This document shows, one piece after another, positions 37,733 to 46,793 of a stretch of DNA of 64,000 nt. The position numbers were made by a program, and so were the translations under genes. The notes beneath the pieces were generated by a model. It saw nothing but the letters and a program-made list of their open reading frames with translations. It was not told where the DNA came from and did no database searches. Source of the stretch: Rhizobium sp. CB3090 (GTDB taxonomy: Bacteria; Pseudomonadota; Alphaproteobacteria; Rhizobiales; Rhizobiaceae); assembly GCF_029714285.1 (NCBI RefSeq), contig NZ_CP121664.1:62001-126000 (forward strand), given 5' to 3'. Numbering within the stretch: position 1 is the first letter of the stretch; each line of letters opens with the position of its first letter.

Positions 37733-39874
37733 TCAGTTGTTCAGTGCATCTTTCAGCGCCTTGGCCGGCTGGAAGGTGAGCTTCTTCGCAGCTGCAACTT
37801 TGATCATAGCGCCGATCCCCGGATTGCGCGCTTCACGCTCCGGCGTGTCCTGTCGGGTAGGAACGACCCGTTGCCGGGTCGCTCCTCCCTAAGAACCGTA
37901 CGTGCGAGTTTCCCCGCATACGGCTCAAGCCTCCACTAAGCCCTGTTTGACCAGAGCCGCCAGTTCCTGTCTATCGGCAGAGTGTGCGGTTTCCCCAGGC
38001 CGATCCGTAGTTTCCGACGGCAGACCACGCCTTGCGGCGAGGTAGCGGTCCCACATCGGATTGAACGGATTCGCTTCGGCTCGGATTTTGCAGTGACGAC
38101 GAATAGGAACGTCGGATGCATGGAGTAGCCGCCGAACGTGATGTTTCCGGCACGATCCTTCACTGCTGCGCGGAATACCCAGTCTCGCGTGCCTTCGCGG
38201 GCGAAGTAGCGATGCTTCACCCACCGACGTGGCTTATCTGGCTGCCTGCGACATGCCCACTGCCAGAGACACTTCCAGATGAGATGCTCGACCTTGCGGA
38301 AGGTCTACTTCGCCACCTGGTTGTGATGATAATTGGTCCATCTTCCATTCCGTCCAAGGCCATGTTGGCGAGCGTGGGCGAGATTATTCCACCTTGCGGC
38401 GTTCCCGCTCGTGTCGCGTACCAATCACCATCCTGCATGTAGCCGGAGTCCAGCCATTTCCGGAGCACCGCCTTGTCCGTAGGGATGTTGGCGATGAGCC
38501 AGTCCTTGCTGATTTCGTCGAAGCAGCCAGCAATGTCTGCGTCCAAGACCCATTCCGCCGTACCACGCCCGCGCAGTGCAATGTAGCACTGACGAGCCGC
38601 ATCACGGGTCGCTCGAAACGGACGGAAGCCGTACGAGTTTGGGTCTGCCGTGGTTTCCGCAACAGGCAGCAGGGCGAGCAGGTGAAGTGCCTGCATTGCT
38701 CTGTCCTTCATCGTCGGAATACCCAGCGGACGGAGCTTCTCGCTGTTTGCCTTCGGGATATATACCCGCCTCAACGGCAGAGGGCGGTACCCACGCCGTT
38801 TGAGCGACAATAATCCTCTGATGCACTTATCCGGTGTGTCCCAGATGATCCGGTCCACTCCGGGTGTCCTCTTGCCCTGATTTTCGGTAACCCGTTTCAC
38901 AGCAAGCGACTTGCCGCTGAACGAGTGGGTCAGTAGCCGCTGCAAGGCTTGCACCTTGCCCCAGCGACTTTCCCGAACTGCCTTCGCAATACGCATCTGC
39001 AGCCGTCGCACGTGTTGGTAAGCCTTGCGCCAGTCGATCTGGCCCCAACTCACCGTTTCGCGGGAGGCCGCACCAGTCACTGTTGTGACCGCCATTTGCC
39101 TGTCCTCCTCCGAGGGTTCTGCACATTCTCTCGCGACGAGAGACCCGTCAGAAGTTTGCTCCCTTTCGGGCGGGGTGATGTTGGCAAGCCGCAACCCCTA
39201 TCCGGATCATTACAGCCCGGCGTTCGCTTTCTCCGACATCCTCTGCCCGCACCCCCAACAGCTTTCCTTGCGGTCGGCCTGCCCGCTGCGGGGCGGAGAT
39301 ACGGGTTTACCGTGTTTCACCTAGATAACGTGGGCGGGTTAGATCCTGCCTATCCGCCGGCGGTCCTGTTGTCCGTGTGCCTCCAAAATCAAGGGAGACA
39401 TCCGACCGCGCACCTTTTGGTCCAAGCCTGTCAGCATCTTTGGCTTGTCAAATTTCACGACGTTTATCAGCAGTTCATTTCCATTGATCAATACCACCCA
39501 GCCTAGCGCCCCATCCGCGCTGATGCTCGCAGAAGATACCTACGCCTCACGGTCTCGGCATGGCCCGAAAGCCCGGCTACATTGTCCCGGCAGCTTCACA
39601 CCGGACCGTTACCAGTCCCGCATGTGCCGGTAGGCTACTGATGACGGAACATCAGGTTTGTCCCAGAATATAACTCCTGTACAAACAATTACTTAGGCGA
39701 CTATCACGTCGCACTGACCTTAAACTTTCCGAATCCCGGGATGGACGTCTCTGCGCCGGAGGTCGCTGCGGCGGTAATAGATGCGAACACAGCTTCCACG
39801 ACCGCCTTGCTCTGAGCCTTGGTGAGGTTGTGATCGACGGCGATTTTGTCTGCGATTTCGTTGGTAGTGGTCAT
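37733..39874 (-). CDS. hup: HU DNA-binding protein gene, split by a group II intron
   Basis: The 5' exon (39874-39715) encodes MTTTNEIADKIAVDHNLTKA through 'IPGFGKFKV' plus one base. The 3' exon (37851-37733) supplies two bases and then 'DTPEREARNPGIGAMIKVAA' to 'ALKDALNN'. Removing 39714-37852 joins AAG GTC A/AG GAC to give 'GKFKVKDTPERE', the HU consensus, in frame, for a 92-residue protein of normal length. HU dimers bend and package DNA. A strong aagggga site lies before the ATG. Unspliced, translation would stop three codons into the intron ('SAT' then TGA). Whether splicing occurs is unknown because the intron's maturase is broken. Confidence 0.88.
37893..37926 (-). ncRNA. Group II intron domain V (catalytic hairpin)
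   Basis: The minus strand reads gagccgtatgcggggaaact followed by cgcacgtacggttc: 34 nt with the standard 5' GAGCCGUAU, a central GGGGAAACUC loop-stem and the matching AUACGGUUC-type 3' strand. This is the catalytic centre of bacterial group II introns. Confidence 0.88.
37927..38216 (-). pseudogene. Degenerate C-terminal remains of the intron-encoded protein
   Basis: In shifting frames the minus strand gives 'IWKCLWQWACRRQPDKPRRW' (just upstream, to about 38290), 'VKHRYFAREGTRDWVFRAAV' and 'VPIRRHCKIRAEANPFNPMW'. These belong to the maturase (X) and C-terminal region. At least two frame changes separate them from the reverse-transcriptase part. Confidence 0.65.
38217..39194 (-). pseudogene. 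Group II intron reverse transcriptase/maturase, deleted for its catalytic core
   Basis: The frame starts with 'VSWGQIDWRKAYQHVRRLQM' and RT blocks 'NQGKRTPGVDRIIW', 'RPLPLRRVYIPKANSEKLRP', 'LGIPTMKDRAMQALHLLALL', 'SYGFRPFRATRDAA', 'WVLDADIAGCFDEISKDWLI' and 'GTPQGGIISPTLANMALDGM'. The next block, which should carry YADD, is absent: the text jumps to what corresponds to the maturase region in another frame. Intact proteins of this class are about 450-600 residues. Reverse transcription is therefore lost; splicing help would have to come from a related protein elsewhere. Confidence 0.85.
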
Positions 39875-40573
39875 AACGGTTCCCCTTATTGAACACGGGG
39901 TCATAGGTTTCATTCGCGATGGTTGTTGTCACCTGCCTCCGCGTTCGAAAGGCACTGAATCCGGCCATTTCCACAAGTTCCGACGGGTCGATAGCCTTTC
40001 GCGTACTTTTTTGCACCCCAAGTCCAGCAGGTGCTTGCAGGAGCGCAGCATTATTTGTGTTCTCATGGTTGAGCACGGAGCTGCATGTCGATGACGAAGA
40101 AATTGCGGATTATCTCCTCAACAGGGCTGCAAATCTCTTCAATCTTGAAACAGCCGCGATAGTCGATTCTCGAGGAACTCACTCTGCCGGAGCAGGTCAT
40201 TGGCGGGGAAACGGCGATGAGAAACACTACTGCCTTGCACCAGCAGGGCTATCGGCGTACCCGTCGTGGTCTCCAGCCGGGTTTCGGATGGGCTGCTGCT
40301 TTCAAGCTATCGCGGCGGCGGTCATGATCTTGCCGATGCCGGCGCCAGTCATTCCTCGACACTAAGGCCGGGGCAGGCGAGAATCCTTTGGCAACTCTCG
40401 TCGCCTCCGGCGCGACGCCCGAGTTGATCGAGCAGGCATTTGCAGATTTCGCCTGCGTCAGGAAACCCTGAACCTCAGCCATGCGAGCCGACCGTTGAAT
40501 GACGGCGGGGCCGTCCGGTGCAACTGCAACAGTGATGTAGTGGGCGCAGGCGAACGGAGGAGCGCTGTTGAGA
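39875..40573. other. Region upstream of hup without a firm gene
   Basis: About 700 bp. It should contain the hup promoter (minus). Longer frames on both strands (39919-40365 plus, 40249-40728 minus) resemble no family and overlap each other; I do not call them. Confidence 0.4.
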
Positions 40574-40622
40574 CATGCCGCTCGCGGATTGCACTTATTC
40601 AAACAATCAATTTTACGCAGTG
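40574..40622 (+). promoter_or_regulatory. nod box (NodD-binding promoter) upstream of the glycosyltransferase
   Basis: The 3' half, aaacaatcaattttac (40601-40616), is identical to the consensus AAACAATCRATTTTAC. It is preceded at the right spacing by ATTC (consensus ATCN), GATT (GATG) and CAT, so both ATC-N9-GAT NodD motifs are there in near form: atg-N9-gat at 40575-40589 and att-N9-aat at 40597-40611. It points at the glycosyltransferase, whose ATG is 385 bp downstream. Confidence 0.68.
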
Positions 40623-41006
40623 TCTCGAAGGCCTTAAAAATCGCGGAACGGACGGAGTTTGAAAGAAGCTTAAGCGGGTCATCGGATCCGCGATCTTGGC
40701 GCCGATTGCGGACCTTTCGGCAAGTCACTAGAGACGAGTGTCACTGCGTAAGTTCGCAAGACTATCTTGGCTTTGTCGCAGCCGGGCAGGCGCCTAGGCC
40801 TGCCCGGCTGAATGCTGCCGCCTCCGGATGCAATTGAGCTGGGGAATCCTTTCAGGTTTAGGGCAGCAGGTTAGAGCGTGCGCGATGGCGGTAAGGGAAC
40901 GCCAATTAGCGAGAGGATCCCGCTGTATGCTCGCAATGAGGTCAGCGTATCGACCCTTGCTGTTGGTGGCAGATGATTTGGTTTCGATCCACGATTGAGG
41001 TGAAGC
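40623..41006. other. Leader between the nod box and the glycosyltransferase
   Basis: 384 bp with no convincing gene. A long leader is common after nod boxes. It would carry the transcript start about 30 bp after the box. Confidence 0.4.
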
Positions 41007-42263
41007 ATGTTGTATAGCTTCCTGCTTGCGTCCTGGGGGACGTCGGGTAATCTGGGCCCGTTGCTGACTATAGCTCGACAACTACAAAAGCACGGCCATA
41101 GCGTCCGCATCATGGCTGATCCAGAGATGCAGCATGAAGTGGCCGCGGCGGGTTTCGATTTCGTGTGCTGGCGTCGTGCCCCGACAGGGACAGACGCGGA
41201 TCCGACTTGCTTTTCAGACATGCGCGACTGGTTCCAAAAGGCGGTGTTCGGCCCTGCGCCAGCCTATGCAGCCGACGTCCAGGATGAGATCGGCCGCATA
41301 CCGACGGATGCTGTCATTGCCATCGATATGTTGTTCGGTGCCGTGTTGGGCGCCGAAGCCGCTGGCGTGCCCATCGCAATGTTGTCACCCCATGTGAGCC
41401 TTCGCCCTTTGCCAGGAATGCCGCCGGCAACCAGCGGATTGGCGCAGCCGGAGACGCCAGAAGAGCGGATCGCGATCGCGGCGGCGAACGAAAATTGGGC
41501 TGGCTTCTTAAACGAATTCCTTTCGCTTCTAAACGAGGCGCGTGCCGGCCTCGGTCTGTTCGGTTTGGCCAGGACGGTGGATTTATTTGAGTGTGTCGAT
41601 CGGCACTTGCTCGCGATCAGCCGGACTTTCGATTTTGCGGCCGACCTCCTACCGGACAACGTTCGTTACGTTGGGCCTCTGCTGGAGCAACCAAATTGGT
41701 CAAAGAGCTTGAAGGCACCTTGGCCTTCGGACGCCGATCGACCTCGAGTGCTCGTCGCCTGCAGCTCCGGCGCTCAGGGTCAAGACGACTTGGTCCAACG
41801 GATCATTAGCGCGTTGGGTGCGCTGGACGTGTACGCGGTTGCGACCATCGGGCCTCATGTTGAGGCGCGGAAGCTGGTTGCCCCCGCGAACGTGCATCTA
41901 TTGCGCGGCGCACCGCATGACACAGTGATGAAGGAAGTCTGCCTTTTGATAACGCAGGGCGGTCACGGCACCGTCAGCCGGGGGCTGATAAACGGTCTAC
42001 CGCAATTGGTGCTCCCCAACGGACGCGACCAAGGGGATAATGCTGCACGAGTTGTGTCGAAAGGAGCTGGTCTACGACTACCCCCGAGTGCTAGCGAAGC
42101 TGAGATCGCCCATGCCGTCAGTCGGCTGCTACAGGAGCCCCGCTATCGCGATGCGGCACGCCATTTGGGCGATGGCATTAGAGCTGAAATCGCCGCCTCC
42201 TGTCTCGTTGATAAATTGGAGGCTATGGCGGCAAATAGACCCATTGTCGGATCGGCGACCTGA
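41007..42263 (+). CDS. GT-B glycosyltransferase (UGT/MGT, family GT1-like)
   Basis: 418 residues. The N-terminal acceptor domain opens with 'LLASWGTSGNLGPLLTIARQ' and 'LQKHGHSVRIMADPEMQHEV', the typical GxxGNxxP start of MGT-type enzymes. The donor domain has 'LLITQGGHGTVSRGLINGLP' and 'QLVLPNGRDQGDNAARV', the sugar-nucleotide signature of GT1. Substrates of this family are small lipids, flavonoids, macrolides or carotenoids. A gaggtgaag site precedes the ATG. The nod box upstream suggests flavonoid induction and a role in a signal or host-derived molecule; it is not one of the classic nod glycosyltransferases (NodC, NodZ, NoeC). Acceptor unknown. Confidence 0.85.
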   Translation: MLYSFLLASWGTSGNLGPLLTIARQLQKHGHSVRIMADPEMQHEVAAAGFDFVCWRRAPTGTDADPTCFSDMRDWFQKAVFGPAPAYAADVQDEIGRIPTDAVIAIDMLFGAVLGAEAAGVPIAMLSPHVSLRPLPGMPPATSGLAQPETPEERIAIAAANENWAGFLNEFLSLLNEARAGLGLFGLARTVDLFECVDRHLLAISRTFDFAADLLPDNVRYVGPLLEQPNWSKSLKAPWPSDADRPRVLVACSSGAQGQDDLVQRIISALGALDVYAVATIGPHVEARKLVAPANVHLLRGAPHDTVMKEVCLLITQGGHGTVSRGLINGLPQLVLPNGRDQGDNAARVVSKGAGLRLPPSASEAEIAHAVSRLLQEPRYRDAARHLGDGIRAEIAASCLVDKLEAMAANRPIVGSAT

Positions 42264-42596
42264 TGCGGATGGTCTGACCGTGCATTCGGATTGTTCGAAT
42301 TCATCATCGGTGCCCTCAGATATCTTCCCTACGGGGATTTAGGCATCGATGTCATTCGTTCGATGCTCCCTACCATGCAAGGCAATCTTCGTCGCCCGCC
42401 TGGGCCGCTCACAGAGTTCATCGTGCTCCAGTGTTGCCCCATTTGCCCCGGGGCATTCTCTAATCGATCACATCAGTTTGCGATCGGCAAACCATTGCCC
42501 TTGCGGTCCGACTGCCGTCCGTTGGTTGTTCCACTCTCTTTATGACGCACACCATCTACCCGTGGCCGGCGAACCCAGAAAAAGGAGCCGAACCTC
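42264..42596. other. Intergenic stretch
   Basis: 333 bp with no gene seen. No nod box or sigma-54 site, so the hydrolase may be read through from the glycosyltransferase or have its own unrecognised promoter. Confidence 0.4.
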
Positions 42597-43457
42597 ATGA
42601 ATGTAGCCGAATTGAGACCCATCCTGATGAACCGCAGCGGGGTGCGCCTTGCGCACTTCGAAGCAATATCGGCTTCGCCCCTAAGTCCCCCGATCGTCCT
42701 CATTCACGGCTGGACCGGCGATCACAGGATATTCGCGCCGCAGATCGAATATTTCGCTAAAAGTCGGCACGTCATGGCGGTAAACCTCCGCGGTCACGGA
42801 GACAGCGATGCCCCGAAGCAGGAGTACACGATCGAGGGGTTTGCTGACGACGTAGCGTGGCAATGCGGCGAGCGGAACCTGGAGAAACCGCTGATTATCG
42901 GGCACAGCATGGGTGGGTCGGTCGCACTCGAGCTATGCGGCCGCCATCCGGAGCTCGCCTCGGGCGTGGTGATGATCGATTCTATCGTCACGCCCCGGTG
43001 GGCGCTACGCGACAGACCTGAAATTGGCGAGTTCCTGGATGAAATTTCGAGCTCAAACTATCGGGAGGTATTGCAGAAAAACGCATGGTCGATGGCCCTC
43101 AACTACGACGCTCCTTCCAGGCGCGAGAGTATCCACAACACTTACATCCGCGCCTCGTGCGAGAAGACACCGCAGCATGTGGCCTATTCTGCAATGCGCA
43201 ATTTCATGCTCGACTATGATGCGTCTCCTGCGGCAACGCGTTGCAAGGCCCCGATGGCCTACATCGCTGCCGATGTCCCGGTGGTGAGCGCTGCATGTGA
43301 TCTCGACTGGCTAGAGGCTCGCTGTTCCCAGCTTGTTTCGGCCAAGACGCTGTTGGCTGGCCATTTCAACACCATCGAGGTAGCTGACCAGGTCAATGCA
43401 ATGCTTGACCGCTTCTTAGCAGTCGGCCTTAGGCCGCGCCCCACCACCCGGATGTAA
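42597..43457 (+). CDS. Alpha/beta-fold hydrolase
   Basis: 286 residues: oxyanion motif 'PIVLIHGWTGDHRIFAPQIE', 'VMAVNLRGHGDSDAP' and nucleophile elbow 'LIIGHSMGGSVALEL' with Ser in GHSMGG. His is probably in 'LLAGHFNTIEVADQV'. This is an ester or lactone hydrolase of the fold; the substrate cannot be told. An aaaggag site precedes the ATG. It follows the glycosyltransferase on the same strand and may act on the same compound. Confidence 0.9.
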   Translation: MNVAELRPILMNRSGVRLAHFEAISASPLSPPIVLIHGWTGDHRIFAPQIEYFAKSRHVMAVNLRGHGDSDAPKQEYTIEGFADDVAWQCGERNLEKPLIIGHSMGGSVALELCGRHPELASGVVMIDSIVTPRWALRDRPEIGEFLDEISSSNYREVLQKNAWSMALNYDAPSRRESIHNTYIRASCEKTPQHVAYSAMRNFMLDYDASPAATRCKAPMAYIAADVPVVSAACDLDWLEARCSQLVSAKTLLAGHFNTIEVADQVNAMLDRFLAVGLRPRPTTRM

Positions 43458-44161
43458 CGGATATACATGATAGACTATTCTACGATGCTGTACCGACCGA
43501 GGACAGCCGAATTCGAGTGGGTCCGCAGTCGCGACCGACACGAAATCTGGCGGGGAATGTGAGCTTCTCAAGGGAAGCGGCGCTTGATCGTCGTGCGCCT
43601 CGCTCCCCAAGCGCGCCTTAGACGTGATCTGTGTTTCGATGACGCGCTCTATACCGCGGGTCGAGGGCGACCGCCGCAGGCGCATCGCCTACAGCGCACC
43701 TGCCTTCTTGTCGCTCAACCGCACACCATCGCCATCATCGCCGCATTTGCGTATTCGCCTAACCTTTCACGCCTCCTTGCGGGCGTGGATCGTCCGCACG
43801 TTTCCTGGGCGGCCAGCAAGAACGAAATGGTCGATCTCCGCTCCGCGACCAAGTATGTGTTCGCTCGCCATCACCAGGCAGCGCAATCCCATGCGTCAGG
43901 CGGCGGCCGACCATTCCCGAGAGCCTCGTCGAGGCGCACCTTCCCGCCCCTGCACTCTGTTCGGGGACAACAGCAGGCCTGTTGGCCTATGCGCCCATTC
44001 GCCCTGGTGGGAAAATCAGTACGCCGATGATCGTCTCAGGCCGTCTGGAAGTGACATCGCCTGGAGCGGTTGCGACATTGCAGTGCCACTTATCCTACAC
44101 GGCCTGGCTGTTCCCCGAGAACAACCCTCGAAACCCTAAGGTCTGTTCAAATGCATCTGAT
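43458..44161. other. Stretch without a recognised gene
   Basis: About 700 bp. Plus-strand frames 43584-44030 and 43624-44139 are Arg/Ser/Pro-rich and look non-coding. Possibly a decayed gene. Confidence 0.4.
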
Positions 44162-44176
44162 TGGCACAGCTCTTGC
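44162..44176 (+). promoter_or_regulatory. Sigma-54 (-24/-12) promoter of the prolyl oligopeptidase
   Basis: TGGCAC-agctc-TTGC, a full match to the RpoN core (TGGCAC-N5-TTGC), 63 bp before the ATG. I found no clean NifA site (TGT-N10-ACA) just upstream. Confidence 0.7.
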
Positions 44177-44239
44177 TGCGACGAGAAGCGGAGCGGTTCG
44201 TTTCAACCGCTTAGACGTTGGATTTCGGCGAGGTAAATC

Positions 44240-46426
44240 ATGCGCGGTACGTTTCTGAGTAGATTGGTTATGGCTGCGGCTTTGGCGATGGCATTCACCG
44301 TGGCGGCTTCTGCCAAGACCCCGATGACCACTGTTGCCAAGCCGATCGGTTCTAACCCCAACAGCGCTCCCAAGGAGGCCGCCGACCCTCGAGCCTATCT
44401 GAATGAGATCGACGGCGATAAGGCGATGGTCTGGGTCAAGGCGCATAACCAATCAACCGTCGACAAACTGTCGAAGGATCCACGCTATGGCGAATATCAG
44501 GCTGACATTCTGACGATGCTGCACGCCACAGATCGCATTGTTATACCCGGCTTCGCGCATAGCGGCATGATCGACAACTTTTGGCAGGACGGCGTGCACG
44601 TGCAGGGACTCTGGCGGCGTACCAATTGGGAAGCCTACAGGTCTGGAAGCCCGCCATGGCACGTCATTCTCGATGTCGATGCGCTATCGAAACTCGAGAA
44701 CAAGATCTGGGTGCTCAGAAGTCAGAACTGCATGCCGCCCGTCGGCAATTTTTGCCTGCTTAGCTTGTCTGATGGCGGCAAGGATGCAGATGTGGTGCGC
44801 GAATTCGACGTTGCCAACGGCGAGTTCGTTAAGGAAGGCTTCGTCCTGCCCGAGGGCAAGCAGTCGGCGACTTGGGTGGACGAGAACACCATCTACGTGA
44901 CCCGGGAGTGGACGCCGGGCGAAGTGACGACTTCCGGTTACGGCTACGTCACCAAGGTGCTGAAGCGCGGCCAAAGCCTCGATCAGGCGGTCGAGATTTT
45001 TCGCGGCAACAAGAAAGATGTCTCGTCTGGACGCAATGTGCTGCGGGACATCGATGGCAAGTATGTGATGGACTTCTCATATCGCAGCCTCGACTCCTTC
45101 AACACGGAATTAGCCTTTTACCCAAACGGTCACACCGATAAACACAAGATCTTTCTGCCACTCCCGACCACCGCCGCTTTTGGCGGCTATTACAAAGGCC
45201 AAGCAATCTATCAGTTGAAGTCGGACTGGGCTTCGGCCGAGGGCACCCTCTTCCACAACGGCGCGATTATCGCTTTCGATCTCCGCGCGGCGCTCGCCGA
45301 TCCGGCGCGCGTCGAACCACTTGTGCTGTTCATGCCGAATGAGCACCAGTCTGTCCAAGGAATTACCCAGACCAAGAACCGCCTCGTGGTGTCGATCCAG
45401 TCGGATGTCAGCAGCGAGGTAAGCAGCTTCGATTTCGGCAAGAATGGCTGGTCATCCTTTAAGTTGGGCCTGCCGGAAAATTCGACCCTGTCCGTGATTT
45501 CCAGCGACAATGAGAGCGATCACCTGTTCATATTGTCGGAAGGTTTCCTCGAACCCTCCACTCTTTTTTACGCCGATGCTGCAAGCGGCAACGTCGAGAA
45601 GCTCAAGTCGAGCCCGAAACGCTTCGATGCTGAAGACTTGCAGGTACAGCAGTTCTGGGCGACCTCACAGGATGGAACGAAGGTTCCGTACTTCCTTGTG
45701 ACGCGCAAGGACGTTAAGCTCGACGGCACGAATCCGACCATCCTTTATGCCTATGGTGGTTTCGAAATTTCAATGCGCCCTTTCTATTTGGCATCGCTCG
45801 GGAAGCTGTGGCTGGAAAAGGGCGGTGCTTTCGCGCTGGCCAATATACGAGGGGGCGGCGAATTCGGACCGAAATGGCACGAGGCCGGTTTAAAAACCAA
45901 TCGCCAGCGTGTCTATGACGACTTCCAGGCTGCAGCGCAGGACCTAATCGCGAAGAAGGTCACCTCGCCACCGCATCTTGGGATCATGGGTGGTTCGAAC
46001 GGCGGCCTGCTGATGGGCGTGCAACTGACCGAGCGGCCCGATCTATGGAATGCGGCCGTGGTCCAGGTCCCGCTTCTCGACATGGTCAATTTCACCCACA
46101 TGTCGGCAGGAGCCTCTTGGCAGGGAGAGTATGGCAATCCGGACGATCCGGTCGAAGGCGCCTTCCTGCGCTCGATCTCGCCTTATCATAACGTCAGGGC
46201 GGGTGTGGCCTATCCGGAACCTTTCTTCGAAACCTCGACTAAAGATGACCGCGTCGGTCCAGTGCACGCGCGCAAAATGGCCGCCCTGTTCGAAGATATG
46301 GGTCTGCCTTTCTATTATTATGAAAACATCGAGGGCGGCCACGCCGCGGCCGCCAATCTGCTGGAAAGCGCGCGTCTCCACGCACTCGAATACACCTATA
46401 TGTCTCAAAAGCTCATGGACAATTAG
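44240..46426 (+). CDS. Secreted prolyl oligopeptidase family (S9A) serine peptidase
   Basis: 728 residues. The signal peptide MRGTFLSRLVMAAALAMAFT then 'VAASA' directs it to the periplasm. A seven-blade propeller region follows. The catalytic domain has 'GIMGGSNGGLLMGVQL' (Ser586), 'TKDDRVGPVHARKM' (Asp669 or Asp670) and 'IEGGHAAAAN' (His701), so the triad is intact. Such enzymes cleave short proline-containing peptides; most bacterial S9A enzymes are cytoplasmic, so export is noteworthy. A gaggt site precedes the ATG and a sigma-54 promoter lies upstream, suggesting expression in bacteroids or under low oxygen. Confidence 0.92.
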   Translation: MRGTFLSRLVMAAALAMAFTVAASAKTPMTTVAKPIGSNPNSAPKEAADPRAYLNEIDGDKAMVWVKAHNQSTVDKLSKDPRYGEYQADILTMLHATDRIVIPGFAHSGMIDNFWQDGVHVQGLWRRTNWEAYRSGSPPWHVILDVDALSKLENKIWVLRSQNCMPPVGNFCLLSLSDGGKDADVVREFDVANGEFVKEGFVLPEGKQSATWVDENTIYVTREWTPGEVTTSGYGYVTKVLKRGQSLDQAVEIFRGNKKDVSSGRNVLRDIDGKYVMDFSYRSLDSFNTELAFYPNGHTDKHKIFLPLPTTAAFGGYYKGQAIYQLKSDWASAEGTLFHNGAIIAFDLRAALADPARVEPLVLFMPNEHQSVQGITQTKNRLVVSIQSDVSSEVSSFDFGKNGWSSFKLGLPENSTLSVISSDNESDHLFILSEGFLEPSTLFYADAASGNVEKLKSSPKRFDAEDLQVQQFWATSQDGTKVPYFLVTRKDVKLDGTNPTILYAYGGFEISMRPFYLASLGKLWLEKGGAFALANIRGGGEFGPKWHEAGLKTNRQRVYDDFQAAAQDLIAKKVTSPPHLGIMGGSNGGLLMGVQLTERPDLWNAAVVQVPLLDMVNFTHMSAGASWQGEYGNPDDPVEGAFLRSISPYHNVRAGVAYPEPFFETSTKDDRVGPVHARKMAALFEDMGLPFYYYENIEGGHAAAANLLESARLHALEYTYMSQKLMDN

Positions 46427-46487
46427 TGAGCATGGACCCTTCCGATTGAACGGATTTGGGATCTGTTTCGAGTACAGGATCGCACGG

Positions 46488-46793
46488 ATGACGCGTGCTT
46501 TTTTGGCGGCGGATCCCGACGACAAAACCCGGTTGTATCAAGCGCAAATCCCTCTTCCCCCCTCGGAAAACCTCTCCGAGCGTCTCGCGACAATTCTCTT
46601 GGCACGGAATTTGCGCGATTCGATCAACGCAGATTCATTTCCAACTATCCCGCCGCCGCTGATGCGAGTGCCGATCGACCGGAATTTACGACGAGACAAC
46701 TGGAAAACTGGAGACGCCTTTGGAGGTTGTTTCAAAACGCGCGCGGACGGCACTTGCTGTCCTCAGAATCGTTACCGCGCTGCTGCTCATTGA
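46488..46793 (+). CDS. Doubtful small frame, 101 codons
   Basis: MTRAFLAADPDDKTRLYQAQ then 'LSERLATILLARNLRDSINA' looks partly protein-like, but it spans the sigma-54 promoter and overlaps the doxX start in another frame. Probably not a gene. Confidence 0.15.
   Translation: MTRAFLAADPDDKTRLYQAQIPLPPSENLSERLATILLARNLRDSINADSFPTIPPPLMRVPIDRNLRRDNWKTGDAFGGCFKTRADGTCCPQNRYRAAAH
46600..46614 (+). promoter_or_regulatory. Sigma-54 (-24/-12) promoter of the DoxX gene
   Basis: TGGCAC-ggaat-TTGC, again a full match to the RpoN core, 106 bp before the TTG start. Confidence 0.65.

Larger units (their letters stand above)
37852..39714 (-). mobile_element. Group II intron inserted in hup
   Basis: 1863 bp. 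It starts gtgcgac, matching the GUGYG 5' rule, and ends ...cccgac, matching the 3' AY rule. A perfect 34-nt domain V and a following domain VI-like hairpin precede the 3' end. The exon boundaries are fixed by restoration of the HU frame. A maturase gene inside is truncated and shifted, so retrohoming is unlikely without help. Confidence 0.9.

Noticed and set aside
40970..41000. TGGCAG-N5-TTGG before the glycosyltransferase as a sigma-54 site
   Set aside because: The essential GC of the -12 element is absent.
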